DNA of 64,000 bases from an uncultured Sulfitobacter sp. (GTDB lineage: Bacteria; Pseudomonadota; Alphaproteobacteria; Rhodobacterales; Rhodobacteraceae): assembly GCF_947499945.1 (NCBI RefSeq), contig NZ_CANMQD010000005.1, positions 1 to 64,000 on the forward strand, written 5' to 3'. A model generated the notes under the pieces. That model was given only the letters and a program-made list of their open reading frames with translations, searched no databases and was not told the origin of the DNA. Both the position numbers and the translations under genes were made by a program. Below are positions 58,187 through 64,000 of this stretch, piece by piece; within the stretch, counting starts at the first letter, position 1, and each line of letters begins with the position of its first letter.

Positions 58187-60655
58187 ATGAGCGTGACAGG
58201 CAAAGCAAACAAGAAAAATGAACTGCCCCGTGGCCTGTCTGGCAAAAAGTTGCGCAAGACGTGCGATCCGAAAACGCTGGGCTTCGCGACGACCGCCTCC
58301 CTAAAACCTATGAAAGGCTTTGTTGGTCAGGACCGCGCAATAGAGGCAATAGAGCTTGCGGCAGGTATCGCGCACAAAGAATTCAATCTCTATGTCCTGG
58401 GCAACGAGGGCACAGGCAAGCACACGGCAGTTGCCCGTATTCTGACAGATGCAGCCAAAGGACGTCCAACGCCCTGCGATTGGGTCTATGTCAATAACTT
58501 TGACGCCCCCCACAAGCCGCACGCGATGCAAATGCCAACAGGAACTGCATCTGCTTTAAAGCTTGCAATGGAAGAATTGGTCGAAGATCTGGCCAATGAA
58601 ATTCCTGCCCTGTTTGAGTCAGAAGAATACCAGACACAGCGCCGCGCTATTGAAGAAGAATTGGGTCAGCAACACGAAGAGCCCATCGCCGATTTTGCCG
58701 AAACAGCCCATGAGCAAAATGTAGCACTGCTCCGGACGCCCATGGGGTTCATGCTCTCTGCGCTTGTAGACGGCAAACCTATAAAGCCGGAGGCCTATGC
58801 CGCTTTAACACCAAAAGAGCGCGAAGCGATTGATGACAAGATTGCGGATTTACAGATCCAGTTGGCAGAAATCCTAAAACGTGCACCGCAACTTGAAAAA
58901 GAGCACCGTCTCCGCGTTGAAGAACTGCACGCCGCCATGGCGGAGCAGGCTGTTTCAGCTCGGATGCAAGAGGTACAATCACAGTTCAAAGATGTAGCTG
59001 ATATCGTCAAATACTTGGATCAAGTACGCGACGACATGATTTCCAATGCTGATCTTTTCTTAATTTCTGCAAATAGATCCAATGACGGCCCCTTCCCAGA
59101 AGTTATCCGAAAGCACCATCAGGACCAGCATTTTCAAAGATATACTGTGAACATCATGATTTCGCGTACGGCAAGCCGGTCGACCGCGCCAGTCATTACC
59201 GAAGACCTACCATCGCTCGCACATCTCACTGGCCGGATCGAGCATGTTTCGGAAATGGGTACACTTTCGACCAACTTTACCTTGATCAAACCGGGTGCCT
59301 TACACCGCGCAAACGGCGGTTTTCTAATCCTTGATGCCAACCGGCTCCTCACCGAACCCTATGCATGGGAAACGCTCAAGCGGTGCCTGCAAAGCAAAGC
59401 GATATCAGTCACATCCCTCGCAGAGCGGCTCAGCCTATCATCGACAACGACTCTAGAGCCAGATCCCATCCCGCTGGATGTTCGTATCATTTTGATTGGC
59501 AACAGAAGACTGCATATGTTGTTGACGCAGCTTGATCCCGAGTTTTCCAAACTTTTTAAACTGCAGGCCGACTTTGAGGATGACCTTCCCCGCACTGCCA
59601 AAAACTCACGTGCGTTGGCGCGCATCATCGCCGGCTGCGTTGCACAACAAAACCTCAAACCCCTGACAGCAGCCGCAGTTGCAGCTCTGCTTGATCACGC
59701 TGTCCGGTTATCAGGAGACAGCACGAAACTTACGCTTGAGCTGGGCGCCCTTACGGATGTGGTTCAAGAAGCAGACTTTTATGCCACCACCCAGAAAAAT
59801 AGCGTGGTGTCCGATGACGACATTGGCAAAGCAATCGCCCAATCCGTCCGTCGAGAGTCGCGGATAAAAGAGCGCATACAGGAGGCAGTCAACCAGAAGA
59901 CGGTTCTCATTGATACAAAAGGGTTTGCTGTCGGTCAGATAAACGGTTTAGCAGTTGTTGGTATCGGCAAACATTATTTTGGCCGACCATCGCGGATCAC
60001 CGCTCGCGTGCGCATGGGAGCGGCCAAGCTGGTCGATATCGAACGCGAGGTTGAGCTGGGTGGCCCGCTCCATTCAAAAGGCGTCCTTATTCTGGGTAGT
60101 TATCTCGCAACACATTACGCGCTTGATGTCCCGATGTCGCTGCATGCCAGTTTGGTGTTTGAGCAGAGTTATGGCGGTATAGACGGCGACAGCGCATCGT
60201 CGGCTGAGCTTTATGCGCTGCTGTCCGCATTGTCTGGCCTGCCGATCCGCCAAGGGCTGGCTGTTACAGGTTCCGTGAACCAGAATGGTGAAGTTCAGGC
60301 AATCGGCGGTGTAAATGAAAAGATCGAAGGCTTCTTTGATACCTGCAAAGCTCAAGGCCTTACCGGGGAACAAGGCGTCCTTATACCTGCCTCTAATGTG
60401 GGCAACCTTATGCTACGCCAAGATGTTGTTGAAGCTGCGCAAACGGGTGCATTTCGCGTGCTGCCCATCAGAACAATTGATGAGGGCATTGAAGTGCTGA
60501 CAGGGATGCAAGCAGGACGGCGCGGCCGCAACGGAGAGTTCCCCGAAACCAGCATCAATGGCAAAGTCGAAACACAACTGCGCGCCTATGCAGAAAACCG
60601 TCGCAGTTTTGGAGCTCAAAACGACAGCAGTGTCGACAAAAGTTTACCATTATGA
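58187..60655 (+). CDS. Lon-like ATP-dependent protease, LonB/YcbZ-type (822 aa)
   Basis: AAA+ protease lacking the classical Lon N-domain. Walker A is GNEGTGKHT at residues 72-80. A long helical insert (about 130-290) follows, as in the YcbZ/'Lon-related putative ATP-dependent protease' group. The second half of the AAA module includes GGFLILDANRLL (Walker B-like). The Lon peptidase domain has catalytic S669 in DGDSASSAEL and K712 in VNEKIEGF, 43 residues apart as in E. coli Lon (S679/K722). It is expected to be a soluble oligomer that degrades selected or damaged proteins under stress. The start has GAAGGG upstream. It overlaps the next gene by four bases and leads a three-gene operon. Confidence 0.92.
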   Translation: MSVTGKANKKNELPRGLSGKKLRKTCDPKTLGFATTASLKPMKGFVGQDRAIEAIELAAGIAHKEFNLYVLGNEGTGKHTAVARILTDAAKGRPTPCDWVYVNNFDAPHKPHAMQMPTGTASALKLAMEELVEDLANEIPALFESEEYQTQRRAIEEELGQQHEEPIADFAETAHEQNVALLRTPMGFMLSALVDGKPIKPEAYAALTPKEREAIDDKIADLQIQLAEILKRAPQLEKEHRLRVEELHAAMAEQAVSARMQEVQSQFKDVADIVKYLDQVRDDMISNADLFLISANRSNDGPFPEVIRKHHQDQHFQRYTVNIMISRTASRSTAPVITEDLPSLAHLTGRIEHVSEMGTLSTNFTLIKPGALHRANGGFLILDANRLLTEPYAWETLKRCLQSKAISVTSLAERLSLSSTTTLEPDPIPLDVRIILIGNRRLHMLLTQLDPEFSKLFKLQADFEDDLPRTAKNSRALARIIAGCVAQQNLKPLTAAAVAALLDHAVRLSGDSTKLTLELGALTDVVQEADFYATTQKNSVVSDDDIGKAIAQSVRRESRIKERIQEAVNQKTVLIDTKGFAVGQINGLAVVGIGKHYFGRPSRITARVRMGAAKLVDIEREVELGGPLHSKGVLILGSYLATHYALDVPMSLHASLVFEQSYGGIDGDSASSAELYALLSALSGLPIRQGLAVTGSVNQNGEVQAIGGVNEKIEGFFDTCKAQGLTGEQGVLIPASNVGNLMLRQDVVEAAQTGAFRVLPIRTIDEGIEVLTGMQAGRRGRNGEFPETSINGKVETQLRAYAENRRSFGAQNDSSVDKSLPL

Positions 60656-61434
60656 ACACAGTTTCCCAGCATGGCCTTCGAATTCTTGTGGGTGCGGGTT
60701 CCTTCGCAGACGCACGCGCTGCACTGCACCTTGTCCGCCATCTACAAGGAAACTTTTCCGCAGGACTTGGAGGGGTTTTGATCGAAGACGTTGACATGCT
60801 GAACACATGTCAAATTCCCGATCGGCGGATCATTCTTTCGAGTGGTACGACAGCGCGTGCCCCAAGCCTGTCAAAAATTCGCACACTCTTGCAAGCAGAC
60901 GCACGCGCGTTTCGACACCTGCTCGCTCAGACGGCCGGACCACATGACACCAATTGGGCTTTCTCTCGCGAAGCGGGCGAGCTTGTATCCACGGCGCTGC
61001 ATGCTGCACAGGGTTGGGACGTCTTGGTTCTGGGATATCGAAAAGCGCACAGTGCACCTGGCAAAATTGTGCTTTTGCAAACTTCGGCAGGCTCCAGTGA
61101 AAAAATCACCGAAGCATTCCGTAGGCTGTCAAAGAATATGCCCGATGCTTCGATTACCTTGTCAGTAGGTCCTGATGCCCCCCCCAACAGGCAAGTATCG
61201 AATTCCCACTACTATGAGACGTTTCCAGAAGCGATGGCAGCCCTAAGCCGCACGAATGCACGAGCACTTTTGGTTGATCTTGATAACAGCCCACTCCACG
61301 ATCACAATGATCTGCTGCGTCTGCTTGAAGCTGCAAGATGCCCCATCATTATATTCCATCCGTCTCGCATGCCCGCTCTTCTGGCGCACAGCACCCAAAT
61401 TCCGCCCACACAACAAAAACAGTCCGGGGAATGA
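60652..61434 (+). CDS. Uncharacterised Usp-like protein (260 aa)
   Basis: Soluble protein with no signal peptide. It begins LRILVGAGSFADARAALHLV, reminiscent of the first strand and helix of Usp domains, and GWDVLVLGYRK near residue 123 resembles the 'DLIVxGxxxx' strand before the Usp nucleotide loop. The nucleotide-binding glycines are not evident. A second half (from about 165) may be another degenerate Rossmann-like domain. It is translationally coupled to the Lon-like protease (ATGA overlap) and to the permease downstream, so it probably serves the same stress response. Family assignment is tentative. Confidence 0.55.
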   Translation: MNTVSQHGLRILVGAGSFADARAALHLVRHLQGNFSAGLGGVLIEDVDMLNTCQIPDRRIILSSGTTARAPSLSKIRTLLQADARAFRHLLAQTAGPHDTNWAFSREAGELVSTALHAAQGWDVLVLGYRKAHSAPGKIVLLQTSAGSSEKITEAFRRLSKNMPDASITLSVGPDAPPNRQVSNSHYYETFPEAMAALSRTNARALLVDLDNSPLHDHNDLLRLLEAARCPIIIFHPSRMPALLAHSTQIPPTQQKQSGE

Positions 61435-62675
61435 TGGACAGCACCACAAACATTGCGCCGAAGGCCACCCTATTGCGGGCCATTACACTGCCCCTGTTGG
61501 TATTTTACGGACTGGGCGTAACCATTGGTGCCGGCATCTATGTCCTTGTCGGTGCGACAGCAGCGCAGGCTGGCATCCATGCGCCAGTCTCTTTTCTGAT
61601 GGCCGCAGTCGTCATGCTCTTTAGCGCAAGCAGTTTTAGCGAGCTTTCGGGGAGATACCCACACAGCGCAGGAGAAGCGGCTTATGTTGAAGCTGCGTTC
61701 AGACTTCCGTCTCTGACAATCATAACAGGAGGATTGATGCTTTTGGCGGCAACTGTATCGGCATCGGCGATTACTGTTGGATGCGCAGGATACGTGGCCA
61801 CGCTGTTGCCTGTTCCATTGTGGGCGATTATCGTGGGGACTGTTTCATTGTCTGGCATAATCGCGGCATGGGGCATCGTAGAATCCGTCAGGTTTGCCGC
61901 AATTTTAACCTTGATCGAAATAGCAGGTCTATTCGTCGTTGTTGCTGCGGGAGTCTGGCATCAACCACAGGTCATATATGACGTGCCTTCGGTGTTTCCA
62001 GATATAACCGACACCACCGCACTCATAGCGATAGCGATGACAAGCTTGCTCGCCTTCTTTGCCTTTATCGGCTTCGATGGCATGGTGAATATCATTGAGG
62101 AGACCGAAAACCCTGCGCGAAACATGCCTTTGGGCATCTTCATCACATTAGCGATTGCGACACTCCTCTATTTCTCTGTCGCAACAATTGCCGTGCTGCT
62201 TTTGCCTCTCGAAGAACTGCGTCTATCTACTGCACCGATCAGCCTGCTTTTCGAGCGGTTTACAGGAATATCGCCGTTTGCAATCACACTCATCGCGATC
62301 GGCGCAACATTAAATGGTATCGTCATACAAACCATCCTTGCCTCCCGTATCCTCTATGGCATGGCAAACGTTGGTCGCATGCCAAAAGTACTGGCAAGAC
62401 TCAACCAAAGTACACGCACGCCCTTGCTCGCAACAATTCTTGTTGCCGGATGCACATTGGTTTTTGCCCTCTTCTTCCCAATCGACATCCTTGCGGAACG
62501 CACCTCCCAAGTCGTGCTTGCAGTTTTTATCCTGATCAATCTATCGCTCTTGCGTATCAAATGGCGCGGTGATCCTGCACCAGAAGGCATATTCATCGCA
62601 CCGATTATTATTCCCTTGATTGGTTTTCTCTCCTGTACCGCCATGCTTGTCGGGCCTTTATTATTCCCCAACTGA
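61431..62675 (+). CDS. APC-superfamily amino acid/polyamine permease (414 aa)
   Basis: Inner-membrane transporter with about 12 predicted helices. Helix 1 carries GLGVTIGAGIYVLVGA, the unwound 'G-[IV]-G-A-G-I' substrate-binding motif of APC permeases. AFIGFDGMVNIIEETENPARNMP near residue 215 is the conserved helix 6-7 loop signature. The ATG at 61431 overlaps the upstream stop; an adjacent ATG at 61434 is equally possible. An upstream in-frame ATG at 61338 lies inside the previous gene and is unlikely. The substrate is not predictable beyond an amino acid or amine. It is the last gene of the Lon-like operon. Confidence 0.88.
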   Translation: MMDSTTNIAPKATLLRAITLPLLVFYGLGVTIGAGIYVLVGATAAQAGIHAPVSFLMAAVVMLFSASSFSELSGRYPHSAGEAAYVEAAFRLPSLTIITGGLMLLAATVSASAITVGCAGYVATLLPVPLWAIIVGTVSLSGIIAAWGIVESVRFAAILTLIEIAGLFVVVAAGVWHQPQVIYDVPSVFPDITDTTALIAIAMTSLLAFFAFIGFDGMVNIIEETENPARNMPLGIFITLAIATLLYFSVATIAVLLLPLEELRLSTAPISLLFERFTGISPFAITLIAIGATLNGIVIQTILASRILYGMANVGRMPKVLARLNQSTRTPLLATILVAGCTLVFALFFPIDILAERTSQVVLAVFILINLSLLRIKWRGDPAPEGIFIAPIIIPLIGFLSCTAMLVGPLLFPN

Positions 62676-62694
62676 CCACCAACAAAGTACGGAT

Positions 62695-62708
62695 TTGACA
62701 TCAATCAA
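62695..62708 (+). promoter_or_regulatory. Canonical FnrL box with perfectly spaced -10 before the PolX-N/HhH gene
   Basis: TTGACATCAATCAA matches TTGAY-N4-ATCAA in full. TAAAAT at 62731-62736 occupies exactly -12 to -7 when the box is centred at -41.5, predicting a transcript start at 62743. This start leaves only nine bases before ATG 62752, so the in-frame ATG at 62776 is the more likely initiation codon. Confidence 0.7.
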
Positions 62709-62775
62709 TACCGGACACCCGAACCACGTGTAAAATGCCTGCTAACGAGCGATGAAATATAAAGGCATAGTAAGA

Positions 62776-63642
62776 ATGGAAGCTCCCGAACTTTCTGCCA
62801 AAGGACGAAAAGAGAACCAGTTTCTTGCAGCAAAGTTGCGAGAAGTCGCTGACTTGCTTGAGCAGCAGGCCGCCTCGCCGTTCCGTATCAATGCCTACCG
62901 TGACGCGGCTACTTTTATAGCAACCCTATCCCAACCAATTCGCAATATTTATATGAAATATGGCAAAAGGGGGTTGGAAGATTTACCAACAATCGGAAGC
63001 TCTATCGCGGCAGCAGTCGCAGAGTTTCTGGACAGCGGCACGTTGGAGATCCTTGATCGCTTGCGCGGGTCGACAGACCCCGAAAAACTGTTTCAGACAG
63101 TGCCCATGATTGGCCCTGCTTTAGCCCGTGAAATACATGAAAGGCTCCACATCGAAACTCTCGAAGCGCTTGAAGCAGCTGTAGTAGATGGCCGCCTCGA
63201 AACGATCAATGGGATTGGCCCGCGCCGCTGCGACAGTATTCGCCATGCCTTGAATGATATGCTCGCGCGGCGACGTCCATCACCGCGGAGCGATGCCACA
63301 GATGCGCCAGCTGTGGCCGATATTCTGTCCGTCGACCAGCTGTACCGCGATACTGCACAAAGCCTGCCTTTGATAAAACCGCGACGTTTTAACGAAACCG
63401 GAGAACGCCGTATTCCCGTTTTGCATACGGAGCGGGGCCAGTGGGAATTCACAGCACTCTATTCCAACTCTGCCGCAGCTCACAAATACAACCGAACCAA
63501 AGACTGGGTAGTAATCTACTTTGAACGTACGGGCCACCCTGAAGGACAAACGACAGTCATCACAAAACACGGCGGCCCTCTTGACGGCCGCAGGATTGTA
63601 CGCGGACGTGAAAGCGCCTGCGCAAAATTTTATGGCCTCTAG
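62776..63642 (+). CDS. DNA-binding protein with PolX N-terminal (HhH) domains (288 aa)
   Basis: Residues about 15-100 match the N-terminal 8-kDa-like domain of family X DNA polymerases (FLAAKLREVADLLE, PFRINAYRDAA, LPTIGSSIAAAVAEFL). Helix-hairpin-helix motifs follow (VPMIGPALAREIHERL, INGIGPRRCDSIRHAL). Polymerase and PHP exonuclease domains are absent; the remaining 110 residues (GQWEFTALYSNSAAAHKYN..., ITKHGGPLDGRRIVRGRE) form a separate domain. The protein should bind gapped or damaged DNA, possibly as a repair accessory factor. ATG 62776 is preferred over 62752 because of the predicted transcript start. A matching FnrL promoter suggests expression at low oxygen. Confidence 0.78.
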   Translation: MEAPELSAKGRKENQFLAAKLREVADLLEQQAASPFRINAYRDAATFIATLSQPIRNIYMKYGKRGLEDLPTIGSSIAAAVAEFLDSGTLEILDRLRGSTDPEKLFQTVPMIGPALAREIHERLHIETLEALEAAVVDGRLETINGIGPRRCDSIRHALNDMLARRRPSPRSDATDAPAVADILSVDQLYRDTAQSLPLIKPRRFNETGERRIPVLHTERGQWEFTALYSNSAAAHKYNRTKDWVVIYFERTGHPEGQTTVITKHGGPLDGRRIVRGRESACAKFYGL

Positions 63643-63658
63643 AACTGGAGAAGCATCA

Positions 63659-64000
63659 ATGACCCGTTTCCGCCACTTAAGCTATACCAAGGCACTTTTG
63701 ATCTTGCTCTTCGTTCTGGTCGGAAATGCGCTGGACGCATCTCCAAGTCGTTTTCAGGCACAGCTGGATGATGCCGGTATTGCCTATCGAATCCCTCAAA
63801 CCGGCAAGGCAATTTTGGTCAATATTCCTGCATTCGAGCTTATCGCCTTTGAGAATGGCGAGCCAGTTCTGCGCAGCCGTGTCATCGTTGGTGCGCCTTG
63901 GCACCGCACGCCGCGGCTTGAGACAAATGTATCGACAGTGCGTTTTCGGCCTACATGGCGGCCAACCCCGTCGATGATCGCCAGCGGAGAGTATACGGAT
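63659..64000 (+). CDS. L,D-transpeptidase (YkuD-like, YcbB branch), cut by window end
   Basis: 114 codons are visible, open to the last base. An N-terminal signal sequence or anchor (LLILLFVLVGNALDAS) precedes the start of a YkuD domain: ILVNIPAFELIAFENGEPV near residues 52-70, VIVGAPWHRTPR near 75-86, then VRFRPTWRPTPSMIA. This order (VNIPxxxLxxxxxG, RVIVGxPxxxTP, FxPxWxxPxSI) is the beginning of the murein L,D-transpeptidase fold that forms 3-3 cross-links in the periplasm. The catalytic HGT/Cys region lies beyond the window. GGAG lies eight bases before the ATG, which is 16 bases after the PolX-N gene, so the two are probably co-transcribed. Confidence 0.85.
   Translation, partial: MTRFRHLSYTKALLILLFVLVGNALDASPSRFQAQLDDAGIAYRIPQTGKAILVNIPAFELIAFENGEPVLRSRVIVGAPWHRTPRLETNVSTVRFRPTWRPTPSMIASGEYTD

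Overview
The window looks like chromosomal DNA of an alphaproteobacterium, most likely a marine Roseobacter-group (Rhodobacterales) member. The basis is family content (PrtD/PrtE-type type I secretion, an Acg-type nitroreductase, a Lon-like protease, FnrL-type TTGA-N6-TCAA sites), moderate GC and tightly overlapping operons. No rRNA, tRNA or CRISPR array was seen.

Left flank (1-8.0 kb): a MacAB/LolCDE-like ABC export operon on the minus strand (adaptor cut by the window edge, FtsX permease, ATPase), an Acg-family nitroreductase, a CPBP membrane protease and a membrane-anchored DUF6544-like protein. Several promoters here carry FNR-like palindromes.

Central accessory island (8.0-53.4 kb). It opens with one plus-strand operon (8963-42238). 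In order this encodes a HlyC-type toxin acyltransferase, a DUF4261 protein, two DUF1963 proteins, one giant 8971-residue secreted protein, and a type I secretion ABC ATPase and membrane-fusion protein. The giant protein has an AHH-type nuclease domain at its N-terminus, hydrophobic segments, RTX calcium-binding blocks, about 20 copies of an RTX-related repeat, dozens of cadherin-like (tandem-95 and dystroglycan-type) repeats, a complete serralysin-type zinc metalloprotease nested in the repeat array, and a C-terminal RTX secretion region. My reading is a CyaA-like layout: N-terminal effector, acylation, RTX export, with candidate immunity genes directly upstream. This is the most notable system in the window. 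The operon is followed by a decayed IS30 transposase, an operon of two large exported proteins of unknown role, a small exported SH3 protein, and about 5 kb of frameshifted gene remnants, including a Sel1-repeat/peptidoglycan-binding protein.

Right flank (53.5-64 kb): a cation/calcium exchanger, a polymer-forming membrane protein, a universal stress protein, a small acidic proline-rich protein, a Lon-like protease operon (protease, Usp-like protein, APC permease), a PolX-N/HhH DNA-binding protein and an L,D-transpeptidase cut by the window edge. Three canonical FnrL boxes lie here, two of them with a correctly spaced -10 and one with a -10 one base off. FNR-like sites occur on both sides of the island, and I found none in the island's intergenic gaps. 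That suggests the RTX island was inserted into, or grew inside, an oxygen-responsive stress locus.
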